Assembly (NCBI GenBank): GCA_964598565.1
Contig: CAZRCG010000004.1
Location: 124,001 to 188,000, forward strand
Direction: 5' to 3'
DNA from: CAZRCG01 sp964598565
Lineage (GTDB): Bacteria; Bdellovibrionota; UBA2394
DNA length: 64,000 nucleotides
In this document: piece after piece, positions 35,463 through 44,077 of the stretch
Layout: every line of letters starts with the position of its first letter
Numbering within the stretch: the first letter of the stretch is position 1
The notes under the pieces: generated by a model
Seen by the model: only the letters and a program-made list of their open reading frames with translations
Database searches by the model: none
What the model was told of the DNA's origin: nothing
Translations under genes and position numbers: made by a program

Positions 35463-37463
35463 TCATTGGGCAGACACGCGATACGCTAGAACCGCCTCTG
35501 TTTCATGTTTCGGCGTAATGCGAACCTCCTGAATCACTAAGGATTCCATCAAAGCTGCGGCCGTCGGATAGTCCTTAAGCCATTCGATGGTTCTTGGACC
35601 TAACATCAATTCTCCCACGGTACAGGCCGCCTCTAAACGTTGCGTAAAATTGACGGACTCACCCAAGACCGTATAATCGAAATGCGATTCACTGCCCGTA
35701 TTGCCAATAAGTACTTCGCCTGAATTGACTCCGATGCGTACGACGATAGGCTCGTGAATGCCAAGATCTTTAAAATCGCACTGCTTCAAGCGCTCTTGAA
35801 TCTCGAGGCCCGCCATCAAGGCGTGATGCGCCGTGCTTTTAAAATCTACAATATCATCTTCGTCGCCAAAAAAAGCTAATAAGCCGTCACCTGTCTTTTT
35901 ATCAATCACACCGTGATACTTAAAAATAATGGGATCCACCAGACTGAAGAATCGGCGCGTAAAGAGAAAGACATTGTCGATAGGTAGTTCACGAACCGTC
36001 TGAGAAAAATGGGCAATATCCAGCAGCAGTAAAGACAGATTTTTTCGTCGTCCAGAAAAGCTTAGATTCTCTTTGCCGCTCAACAAATTTTTAAGCCGTT
36101 CTTCACTAACGTAACCTTTAAACGCTTGTTCCACTAACGATCGCTCGGAAAAATCGCGACGAGCTACGAAACCTAGGACAACAACTCCAAAGAATGAAAG
36201 GGCTGCGAGCGGCTCAGCAGGTTCTGTTCGATAGTTTAAAACGAAAGTCAGGCAGAAATCTAAAGCTAAAACCGTGGTGAGCGAGACAAAGAAGAGCCCC
36301 AAAAATTGAAGCGATGTTGCCTTGCGCGATTTGAGAAATAAAATCACCATCCACAACGTGACCAGCAGAAGAAGACCGGTGTTCACCAATCGACTCGATA
36401 CCGGAAAATGCTTTTCAATAATATTGCTGACACCTGTGGCCAATAATTCATGGGGGCTCAAGAGAGTGCCCTTGGCTGTGGCAATAAGAGACGATGAATC
36501 GATCACTTCGATCAGCAAAAGACCCTTAAACGGCGTGGTCGCTGACAGAAGTTGCTCCAGAGTCATTTCACGAAAACGATCTTTGTAAAAAAATAAAGGC
36601 AGAGGGTCTTGCAACTTAAGGCCAAATCGACCTGAGCCTGCATCTCTCGAGGCACCACCTCCGGAGCAAGCATCGAGTTGAAGTTCACCCGATCTCAATA
36701 ATTTAAATGTCTGACAGCCCTCCGCGAGTGCCACGGCTCCTGCCACTTGGGTCGGAACCTCTAATCGAGACACTCGATCTTTCAGAGGTAGTTCAAAGAC
36801 AAACTGAGATGCCGTATCAACTTGATGACCTAAGAGACCCAGACTCTCTCTCGAGCGCCACAACGTGGAGGATCCATAGACACCTTGAGACTTATAGTAT
36901 TTCGAGTCTTGAGGCGCAACAATACGAGGAGCACTTGTACATTCTTTCATTCTAGAAAGGGGACAATCCACGGGTTGAACTTCAGCCAGTTCCTTCTGCT
37001 CGACGAAGGATCCCAAAAAGGCCTCAATTTGCAACGCTTCATCATTAAAAGACCCTTCAAGATCTTCATTTCTGAAATTTCGAAGCACCCTTGGCAATGT
37101 ATACATGGGCGCTAACCATGGATCTTTCAGAACCATGCCGGGGTCCAAGTTCAGCACCACAGACCCTTCGAATGACGCCAAGACTTCCATTAACTTTTTG
37201 CGAGTCGTCGAATCCATCCAAAATTCGTAGCGATTCGAATATCGTAACCGCAAAATTCTGATTTGGTCGCTCGGACTAAATTCCTCTGACAACCAACGAC
37301 GCTGCTGCTCTTGTTTTGTGACCATCCATTGACGATCGAGAAACTCGACAAAAGTCCACCGTCGATCGAGCCACTGTGACGCAGAAAGCGCCACAACGGC
37401 TACCAGAAAAGCTGCCGTCACAAACCAAATCGAGGAGTCTTTTCTCAAGTCACGCTCCTTCAT
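35463..37463 (-). CDS. CHASE2-like sensor adenylate/guanylate cyclase
   Basis: A 666-residue inner-membrane signalling enzyme. An N-terminal helix (residues 13-30) is followed by about 320 extracytoplasmic residues resembling CHASE2, then three helices (about 355-440) and a class III nucleotide cyclase domain from about 480. The catalytic features are the metal aspartate in LSLLLLDIAHFSQTV, the second in KKTGDGLLAFFGD, and ESVNFTQRLEAAC. The reaction is ATP or GTP to the cyclic nucleotide; I cannot decide which. The start overlaps the end of the glycosyltransferase-like gene by 14 bases, so they are co-transcribed. Confidence 0.88.
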   Translation of the reverse strand: MKERDLRKDSSIWFVTAAFLVAVVALSASQWLDRRWTFVEFLDRQWMVTKQEQQRRWLSEEFSPSDQIRILRLRYSNRYEFWMDSTTRKKLMEVLASFEGSVVLNLDPGMVLKDPWLAPMYTLPRVLRNFRNEDLEGSFNDEALQIEAFLGSFVEQKELAEVQPVDCPLSRMKECTSAPRIVAPQDSKYYKSQGVYGSSTLWRSRESLGLLGHQVDTASQFVFELPLKDRVSRLEVPTQVAGAVALAEGCQTFKLLRSGELQLDACSGGGASRDAGSGRFGLKLQDPLPLFFYKDRFREMTLEQLLSATTPFKGLLLIEVIDSSSLIATAKGTLLSPHELLATGVSNIIEKHFPVSSRLVNTGLLLLVTLWMVILFLKSRKATSLQFLGLFFVSLTTVLALDFCLTFVLNYRTEPAEPLAALSFFGVVVLGFVARRDFSERSLVEQAFKGYVSEERLKNLLSGKENLSFSGRRKNLSLLLLDIAHFSQTVRELPIDNVFLFTRRFFSLVDPIIFKYHGVIDKKTGDGLLAFFGDEDDIVDFKSTAHHALMAGLEIQERLKQCDFKDLGIHEPIVVRIGVNSGEVLIGNTGSESHFDYTVLGESVNFTQRLEAACTVGELMLGPRTIEWLKDYPTAAALMESLVIQEVRITPKHETEAVLAYRVSAQ

Positions 37464-39195
37464 AGGCCTGAGTCATCGCTTCAAGCTCTTTCACAGGAAG
37501 ATTCTCTAATATCTCTCGATTGGCTCTCACACATTTGGCCGCGTGAAGCACTTTTTTCCACAATCTCGCTGACTCGCTTCGCTGGCCCCTCAAGTCGGCG
37601 GCTCGTGCCAATTCAATATGAAACAATCCCACTGGTTCAAACAGCTCTTCAAACCGAAGAAGTGCGGGCCACAGGGCCGCATTTCTCTTTAATCTTTCGG
37701 CCATGCGCGGCGCAAACAGATGACCAAGCAGAACGTGCTGAATAACGGGAGCTTCAACAATTCTTCTTTCAATATCCTGCAACAATTTCTCGAGTGAACT
37801 CATATGACCATTATCGTCCAAAGCGTCGAACGTGAATGCTAAGGTGCGCCAATCGTTTGGATAGTCTCGTTGCGCTCTCGACAATAAAAGTCGAAAGAGC
37901 TTTCTGTCGTGCGCCGCCGACAAACTCATGACCCTAAACATTACGTCTAAGCTATCTCGATTAGAATCTAAAAAAGCCAAGCCTTCTTGAATCGCCTGGC
38001 CGATCTTGCCCGCCCGAACCAAGTCGCTTACAACTCGAAACGATTGTACAGAGGGCTCGCTTATATTCTGAAGCTCCCACTCGAAAGAGCCAGCTTCAAA
38101 ACCTAAAGATGAATTCGCTCGATTAACCGACCCTGACAATTTTTGGATGATTTCGATTCGTGCCTTCAATGGGCCTTCACTTCTCGATAAGTTTACATAA
38201 TCTATAAGCTTGCCAAACCCAAACGGTTCTCGACCTTCCCTCTCCCTTGGCTGTCTCAACCAGGCACTCACCTTTTCCATAAGATCATCGCCTTGGGGGT
38301 ACATAGGAATACCGTAAGGCCGCAGGCATGCAAATCGCTCCTCGTCTGGAACCAAAACATCTAAGCCTTGATGAATCCACTCCACCACAGAACGATCACT
38401 TAGTGACTTTTGAAAAGGATCGCGAGACGGCCCCTGAATGACGAGGCCCACCTTTCGCAAAAATCTTTCAGTCGCTTCTTCAGTAAGACAAGCATCAAAG
38501 ATATAGCGATCTTGAGGTAAATCTACTGCAAACCGGGCGGCCTCAAAGCCACCTAAAGCAATTGTAAGCGCGGGGTGACGCCCCACCAGCTCGCGCAAGT
38601 AAGGCAAGAGCCAAAACAGCGAAGACACGTCTCTTTCAGATGCATAAACACCCACAATCGTAGAGCCTTCAGGCGTACGCGCAGAATATTCCTTCCATTG
38701 ATAATTATTCCCAACACTACTGCGGCGTTCTAAGACGGATGAGCTAATTAATTCAATCGGCTTATCACTTCGCAGGCGGCAGAATTCTAACAAAGCCTTA
38801 GTCTCAACAACGATAAGATCCACTCGACTTAGAATCAAATCGGCGGCGGCCGTCTTACGCAACGACCGCCACTCGTCTCCTTGAGGCGACAAGAGCTCGT
38901 AGGCGTCGTAGCGCTCCCTCACTTCTGCAACCGTCTTCAAACCCCGTGCTCGCCGCTTTTCTATAACTTCCAATAAATCAAGATCGTGCGACTGATAAAG
39001 CCACAGAACATCGGCTTTCAGCGCCCACTCAAAGCGGCGTTCATCTCGAGGATCCAGCGTAACAATGGAGAGCGTAGAATCGAGCTGAACCAAAGCTCGA
39101 CCCAAATCCACCATGGGATGACGATACGGTCTCTCCCGATCGCGAAAACCGATTTGAACGATAGAGATCGACACCCTCTCCATTATGAGGGGCAT
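37450..39195 (-). CDS. Glycosyltransferase-like protein, unknown substrate
   Basis: A 581-residue cytoplasmic protein. The first 330 residues have alternating strands and helices with a GT-B look: VQIGFRDRERPYRHPMVDLG, ADVLWLYQSHDLDLLEVI, VDLIVVETKALLEFCRL, GSTIVGVYASERDVSSLF. The last 220 residues are helical and tetratricopeptide-like, with ARAADLRGQRSESARLWKKV at the end. I do not recognise the exact family, and the GT assignment is by fold impression only. The start is 39195 or 39183; no ribosome site distinguishes them. It overlaps the cyclase gene, suggesting a shared role in surface polysaccharide or signalling. Confidence 0.7.
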   Translation of the reverse strand: MPLIMERVSISIVQIGFRDRERPYRHPMVDLGRALVQLDSTLSIVTLDPRDERRFEWALKADVLWLYQSHDLDLLEVIEKRRARGLKTVAEVRERYDAYELLSPQGDEWRSLRKTAAADLILSRVDLIVVETKALLEFCRLRSDKPIELISSSVLERRSSVGNNYQWKEYSARTPEGSTIVGVYASERDVSSLFWLLPYLRELVGRHPALTIALGGFEAARFAVDLPQDRYIFDACLTEEATERFLRKVGLVIQGPSRDPFQKSLSDRSVVEWIHQGLDVLVPDEERFACLRPYGIPMYPQGDDLMEKVSAWLRQPREREGREPFGFGKLIDYVNLSRSEGPLKARIEIIQKLSGSVNRANSSLGFEAGSFEWELQNISEPSVQSFRVVSDLVRAGKIGQAIQEGLAFLDSNRDSLDVMFRVMSLSAAHDRKLFRLLLSRAQRDYPNDWRTLAFTFDALDDNGHMSSLEKLLQDIERRIVEAPVIQHVLLGHLFAPRMAERLKRNAALWPALLRFEELFEPVGLFHIELARAADLRGQRSESARLWKKVLHAAKCVRANREILENLPVKELEAMTQAYEGA

Positions 39196-39336
39196 TGCAG
39201 GTCAATGGAAGCTATCGATGTTTCGGCGCTGCAGCTTCGCTCTGACACCCGACGTCAAGGGTTAGAATGCCACCTGCTTTGCATCGTGAACTGGCCTGCG
39301 CTAATAAGGTATGAAAATCTCCTGCCCACACCCTAA

Positions 39337-41970
39337 CTACGCTGACCGAATCCCCTGCTGCGGATTCCAATACGTAAATTTAAGAGTCTCATCTTTGACA
39401 GAGACGATTACCTTACCCTGTTCTTTCAGCTCGCCTGACAAGAGGGCTCGCGCAATCTTAGTGTCTAATTCTCGCTGCAAGTAGCGTTTCAAGGGCCGAG
39501 CGCCGTAGACAGGATCATAAGCCGCATCGGCGATGAAGACTCTTGCCTCCGTCGTTAACTCTAATTCAATCGATCGATCTTTGAGCCGATGCTTCAACGA
39601 TCGAACCATAATCTCCACAATGTTTTGTATTTCAGCATTGCTTAGAGGTTTAAACAAAACGATATCGTCGATACGATTGAGAAATTCAGGACGAAAATGG
39701 CTTCTCAATTCTTTCATAACATTGTCTCGAGCTCCCTCTTTTATTTCACCTTTCGACGAAATTCCTTCTAACAGAAAGGGGGATCCAATATTCGACGTCA
39801 TGATGAGAACCGTATTCTTAAAGTCGACAATACGACCTTGAGAATCGGTGACTCGTCCATCATCGAGAATTTGCAGAAAGACATTAAAAACATCGTGGTG
39901 CGCTTTCTCAATTTCATCAAAAAGAATGACGCTATAAGGTTGACGACGAACCGCTTCGGTCAGCTGCCCACCCTCTTCATAGCCCACATAGCCCGGAGGA
40001 GCTCCAATCAACCTCGATACCGAATGTTTCTCCATATATTCACTCATATCGATGCGAATCATATTCTCTTCCGCATCAAAGAGAGATTCCGCCAAAGCCT
40101 TGGCAAGTTCGGTCTTGCCGACGCCAGTAGGGCCCAGAAAAATGAACGAACCTATCGGACGCTTTGGATCTTTGATACCGGAGCGCGCTCTTAAAACAGC
40201 ATCACATACCAACTGAACGGCTTCGTCCTGGCCAATCACTCGTTCATGCAAAATCGTATCCAGTCTCAGCAACTTTTCACGCTCTCCTTCCATAAGCCGA
40301 GTCACTGGAATACCCGTCCACTTAGAGACAATCTCGGAAATTTCTTGTTCCGTCACCTCTTCGCGCAAAAGCTTCGTCGCGCTCTGCCCTTTGGCTAACC
40401 GTTCTTCTTCAAGATGGAGTCTCTTTTCTAAATCAGGCAACTTACCATGACGAAGCTCAGCGGCCTTATTGAGGTCGTAGTCGCGTTCTGCTTTTTCAAT
40501 ACCCTGCTTTACGCTTTCAATTTCCTCTCTCACAGCCTGCAGACCCGATATAGATTTCTTCTCTGAGTCCCACTGAGCCCTCTTTTCTGACAGAGATTCT
40601 TTCAGCTGCTGTACTTCTTTACGAAGGGATTGAAGCCGCTGTTTACTCGCGGCATCCTTTTCTTTCTTCAGGGCAGCTTCTTCAATTTCTAACTGCATCA
40701 CGCGTCTTGTGAGCTCATCGAGCTCGGCAGGCATCGAATCAATATCAGTTCGAATCATCGCCGAAGCTTCGTCGACCAAATCGATCGCTTTATCGGGTAA
40801 AAATCGCTCGGTGATATAACGATGGCTCAACGTAGCAGCCGATACCAAAGCATTATCTTGAATAGTCACTCCATGATGAACTTCAAAACGATCTTTCAAG
40901 CCTCTTAAAATAGAAATCGTATCTTCTACTGAGGGCTCGCTCACCAAAACCATTTGAAAGCGTCTTTCGAGAGCTGCGTCTTTCTCAATATATTTTCGGT
41001 ATTCGTCTAGAGTAGTGGCACCGATGCAGTGCAGTTCGCCTCGCGCCAACATTGGCTTGAGCATATTGCCAGCATCCATCGACCCCTCCGCTTTACCGGC
41101 ACCCACAATGGTATGGAGTTCATCAATAAACAAAAGAATGCGACCCTCCGATTTTTTGACCTCTTGCAGCACAGCTTTTAAGCGCTCTTCAAACTCTCCT
41201 CTATATTTGGCTCCGGCAATTAAAGCGCCCATATCTAAAGAGAAGACCGTCTTATCTTTGAGGCCTTCGGGAACATCGCCCCGAACAATTCTCTGCGCTA
41301 GCCCTTCAACAATGGCTGTTTTTCCGACACCAGGCTCACCAATAAGAACGGGATTATTCTTCGTCTTACGAGACAAAATACGAATCACGCGCCGAATTTC
41401 TGAATCTCTTCCAATGACGGGGTCGAGCTTAGATTTCTTTGCCTCTTTGACCAAATCTCGCCCATAACGCTCAAGCGCTTCGTAGGTTGCTTCGGGATTC
41501 GCGCTCTGCACTCGCTGGTGCCCACGAACCTCTGTGAGAACTTGTAAAAGTCGATCTCTCGAAAGATGGAATGTTTTAAATACCGCCCCTAAGGCCGAGG
41601 CTTGTTCACGCTCGATAAGGGCTAACAAGAGATGTTCCACACTGATATAATCATCCTTGAGGCGTTTGGCCTCTTCATCGGCACGAGCCAAAATTTGGGC
41701 AAGCCGCTGGGTCAACATAATTTTTGATGGATCAAAGCCCGACCCAGAAACTTTAGGTTTTTTATGCAGCTCTTTTTCAATAGCTTCGGCGACGGCGTCT
41801 GAAGAAATATCTAATTTCTCTAAGAGCCTAGGAATAAGCCCACCTTCTTGCAGCAAGAGTGAAATCGAAAGATGCTCTGCATCAACTTCGGAGTGCCCTA
41901 ATTTAACTGCAAGCCCTTGCGCCTCGGTTACAGCAGCCTGTGATTTCTCGGTAAAACGATTTAAGTCCAT
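39337..41970 (-). CDS. clpB: ATP-dependent disaggregase ClpB
   Basis: A hexameric AAA+ chaperone that rescues aggregated proteins with DnaK/DnaJ. The 877-residue protein has the N-terminal Clp repeat domain (1-145), AAA-1 with GEPGVGKTAIVEGLA and the sensor region IGATTLDEYRKYIEKDAALERRF, the coiled M-domain of about 400-530 (distinguishing ClpB from ClpA/C), and AAA-2 with GPTGVGKTELAKAL, then RIDMSEYMEKHSVSRLIGAPPGYVGYEEGG. The C-terminus DPVYGARPLKRYLQRELD is typical. The start at 41970 has GAGAGGGAG upstream. I found no sigma-32 or CIRCE element; a sigma-70-like promoter is marked. Confidence 0.97.
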   Translation of the reverse strand: MDLNRFTEKSQAAVTEAQGLAVKLGHSEVDAEHLSISLLLQEGGLIPRLLEKLDISSDAVAEAIEKELHKKPKVSGSGFDPSKIMLTQRLAQILARADEEAKRLKDDYISVEHLLLALIEREQASALGAVFKTFHLSRDRLLQVLTEVRGHQRVQSANPEATYEALERYGRDLVKEAKKSKLDPVIGRDSEIRRVIRILSRKTKNNPVLIGEPGVGKTAIVEGLAQRIVRGDVPEGLKDKTVFSLDMGALIAGAKYRGEFEERLKAVLQEVKKSEGRILLFIDELHTIVGAGKAEGSMDAGNMLKPMLARGELHCIGATTLDEYRKYIEKDAALERRFQMVLVSEPSVEDTISILRGLKDRFEVHHGVTIQDNALVSAATLSHRYITERFLPDKAIDLVDEASAMIRTDIDSMPAELDELTRRVMQLEIEEAALKKEKDAASKQRLQSLRKEVQQLKESLSEKRAQWDSEKKSISGLQAVREEIESVKQGIEKAERDYDLNKAAELRHGKLPDLEKRLHLEEERLAKGQSATKLLREEVTEQEISEIVSKWTGIPVTRLMEGEREKLLRLDTILHERVIGQDEAVQLVCDAVLRARSGIKDPKRPIGSFIFLGPTGVGKTELAKALAESLFDAEENMIRIDMSEYMEKHSVSRLIGAPPGYVGYEEGGQLTEAVRRQPYSVILFDEIEKAHHDVFNVFLQILDDGRVTDSQGRIVDFKNTVLIMTSNIGSPFLLEGISSKGEIKEGARDNVMKELRSHFRPEFLNRIDDIVLFKPLSNAEIQNIVEIMVRSLKHRLKDRSIELELTTEARVFIADAAYDPVYGARPLKRYLQRELDTKIARALLSGELKEQGKVIVSVKDETLKFTYWNPQQGIRSA

Positions 41971-41987
41971 AGCGTACTCCCTCTCTT

Positions 41988-42015
41988 AAAATAGGGTTCG
42001 TTTCTAAAATGTCAA
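41988..42015 (-). promoter_or_regulatory. Sigma-70-like promoter of clpB
   Basis: On the minus strand a perfect TTGACA (42015-42010), 16-base spacer and TATTTT (41993-41988, 4/6) lie 17 bases before the clpB ATG. The short leader just holds the ribosome site. Confidence 0.4.
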
Positions 42016-42041
42016 AAATCTCGACCTTTAGCAGACGTATC

Positions 42042-43310
42042 TTAGCAGAGAGGTCTTTCGGGGCAGGCCTCTAGATACTCGCCCACTGTAAGTGAGGATC
42101 TCAAGAGCTCTTCAATGGGTGCCAAGAAAATCTCTTCGCCAAAGGCGCGCTCTAATAATCCCCTCTGAGCCCGTTGAAAAAGCTCCACACAAAAAGGGTA
42201 AATCCCCTCTTCGCTTAAGCCTCGCCTCGCGCCTCGTTCCATGAGCTTTCGTAAATGCTCCGTCGTGGCCGATTTCGTGAAGGAGCCAATTGCTTCGCGA
42301 TTTTCTTCATCATAAATAAGCCCCGTCACCATGGCGATCGCCGCCATTCGAAACGCATCGGGCTGCTGATCTAAAAATCGAATCTCTACACAACAGGGCT
42401 TCAGGCGGCTCTCCATAAAATTTTGACGACAACTTGCGAGCCCATTGGCCTCAATTAAGTTCTGCCCCTTAAAGTCTGCGAGCTCTGAGAGACTGCGGCC
42501 TTCACAATCGATGGCTTTGCCTTGCAGATCATACGCATACATCAGAGGCATTTTGGCAATAAACTCGCAGTAATGATGAAGAGAAAAATCAGAATCAAAT
42601 ATTCCTGGAAGAAAACCGCAACGAGCCGAATCCGTCTGAGTCCAAATGAGATGTCTATCACTGACAGCGTGCAATTGGCCCGACCGGTCTCGCACGACAG
42701 AATTACTAAACAGAGTTCCCAAAAATGGACTTAAGCGAAAGGCTGTACGAAGCATCGAAAGACCTTCGAGCTCTGTAGCAAAATCAAAGTTAATCTGTAG
42801 TCCACAGGTACGCCGCATCATCTCACGGCCTCGTCCACCTAGACGACTAAAGTGACGATCCATCAGCGCATACCGAGGGCTGGGTAAGAGTTCGATGGTA
42901 TCGACCGACTCCAAGGTATTTAGCCCCATGGGCCACCACTCTATATCGGAATCCAGCACGGAACGAACTTCAAGATCGAGTTTGGTTTCTAGGGCCTTTA
43001 AATCGTGAAGAGTCTTTTGGGGGGATGGCGAGATCTCCCACTGCGACCCTGGCTCCAGCGAAATGGCTTCAAGATGTTTTTTTAAACCAAGAGGCTGCCC
43101 GTCACTTTCATAGTCGACCGACCAGCCACGCTCAATCAAACGTTCTAAGAACGTTCGCACACCATCTCGATAATGCAAAACGAGGAAATTCGCGTCGCCA
43201 CGCCTTCTCAAAAACCGCTCGGACTCCATACCGATCCATCGATTGCCCGATCGAGGAAAAGTCAGCAGTAATTCGTTGAGTCTCGAAAGAGCTGCCTTCG
43301 ACATGGTCAT
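42042..43310 (-). CDS. gshA: Glutamate-cysteine ligase (GCS2 type)
   Basis: Forms gamma-glutamylcysteine, the first step of glutathione synthesis, from Glu, Cys and ATP. The 422-residue protein is of the GCS2 class found in plants and many proteobacteria: IGMESERFLRRR at the N-terminus, SLEPGSQWEISPSPQKTLHDL (around residue 83-104), MMRRTCGLQINFDFA, and CCVEIRFLDQQPDAFRMAAI. Met1 and Met3 are both possible starts. It lies divergent to bolA-grx, whose glutaredoxin uses glutathione. A gene for glutathione synthetase is not in the window. Confidence 0.9.
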   Translation of the reverse strand: MTMSKAALSRLNELLLTFPRSGNRWIGMESERFLRRRGDANFLVLHYRDGVRTFLERLIERGWSVDYESDGQPLGLKKHLEAISLEPGSQWEISPSPQKTLHDLKALETKLDLEVRSVLDSDIEWWPMGLNTLESVDTIELLPSPRYALMDRHFSRLGGRGREMMRRTCGLQINFDFATELEGLSMLRTAFRLSPFLGTLFSNSVVRDRSGQLHAVSDRHLIWTQTDSARCGFLPGIFDSDFSLHHYCEFIAKMPLMYAYDLQGKAIDCEGRSLSELADFKGQNLIEANGLASCRQNFMESRLKPCCVEIRFLDQQPDAFRMAAIAMVTGLIYDEENREAIGSFTKSATTEHLRKLMERGARRGLSEEGIYPFCVELFQRAQRGLLERAFGEEIFLAPIEELLRSSLTVGEYLEACPERPLC

Positions 43311-43457
43311 AAGCCATTAAAAGCTTCTTAGCGGCTGCGATCAATCTGCATCGTGGATGAAATAACGCCACGACAAGCCCCCCAACGCAAGAGCTCTAAG
43401 AAAGAAGTGGCAAGAAATTGCCCCTTGCGGCTTAGTTTGGTAAGGAGAGGTATCGTG

Positions 43458-43682
43458 ATGGAAATTCAGATTCTTCAAAAAATGCTAGAGTCCGCCCTGC
43501 CAGGCGCTCAAGTGCGCGTAGAAGACCTAACAGGGGGGCTCGATCACTTTAAGGTGGCCGTTAAGGCGTCCCAATTTCAGGGCCTCTCTCGACTCGAGCA
43601 GCATCGTCTGGTTTTTGATGCTCTTGGCGACGCGATGAATGGACCGATTCACGCTTTACAACTTTATACGGAGACCCTATGA
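43458..43682 (+). CDS. bolA: BolA family protein
   Basis: A 74-residue BolA protein: GGLDHFKVAVKASQFQGLSRLEQHRLVFDALGD has the FxGxxxxxRH-like helix with the conserved His that ligates a [2Fe-2S] cluster shared with CGFS glutaredoxin. The ATG at 43458 is preceded by AAGGAGAGG at ideal distance, so the longer upstream frame (from 43353) is not used. The stop overlaps the glutaredoxin start (ATGA), giving the classical BolA-Grx pair for iron sensing or Fe-S delivery. It could equally be named IbaG. Confidence 0.88.
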   Translation: MEIQILQKMLESALPGAQVRVEDLTGGLDHFKVAVKASQFQGLSRLEQHRLVFDALGDAMNGPIHALQLYTETL

Positions 43683-44050
43683 CCATGGAAAACAAGGCCC
43701 CTAGTGCTCAAAATCCCCTCAATCCCGATTTAGAGGCTCGCATTCGTAAACAGATTTCTGAGAATCTCGTCGTCCTCTATATGAAGGGCGATCGTGATTT
43801 TCCTCAATGTGGTTTTTCGGCCCGAGCGGTGGATATTCTGCAGAAATTGAAGGTTTCCTATATAACCCACGATATTCTGTCAGATCCTGAGCTTCGATTT
43901 GGAATGAAACATTTCTCGCGCTGGCCAACCTTTCCTCAGCTCTTTGTCAAGGGTGAGCTCATCGGCGGATCGGATATCATGGTGCAGATGTTCGATAGTG
44001 GCGAGCTGCAGACCATGCTGAAATCCAAGGGAATTCCTACGGAATCTTGA
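43679..44050 (+). CDS. grxD: Monothiol CGFS glutaredoxin, Grx4 type
   Basis: A 123-residue protein that binds a glutathione-ligated [2Fe-2S] cluster with BolA and transfers clusters. VVLYMKGDRDFPQCGFSARAV (31-51) has the CGFS site with Cys44. WPTFPQLFVKGELIGGSDIM has the WPTxPQ loop with the cis-proline and the GG(S)D glutathione motif. The 23-residue N-terminal extension is polar. GDRDFPQCG replaces the usual GTPxxPQCG. It is co-translated with bolA and lies 27 bases before sucA. Confidence 0.93.
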   Translation: MTMENKAPSAQNPLNPDLEARIRKQISENLVVLYMKGDRDFPQCGFSARAVDILQKLKVSYITHDILSDPELRFGMKHFSRWPTFPQLFVKGELIGGSDIMVQMFDSGELQTMLKSKGIPTES

Positions 44051-44077
44051 TGCCAGCGCTTTAATCTTTTTATTACA

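Noticed and set aside
39196..39336. Possible small gene or RNA between clpB and the glycosyltransferase-like gene
   Set aside because: No ribosome site, stable hairpin or conserved motif was visible in the 141 bases.
41015..41467. 150-codon plus-strand ORF inside clpB
   Set aside because: Antisense shadow of the first AAA domain.
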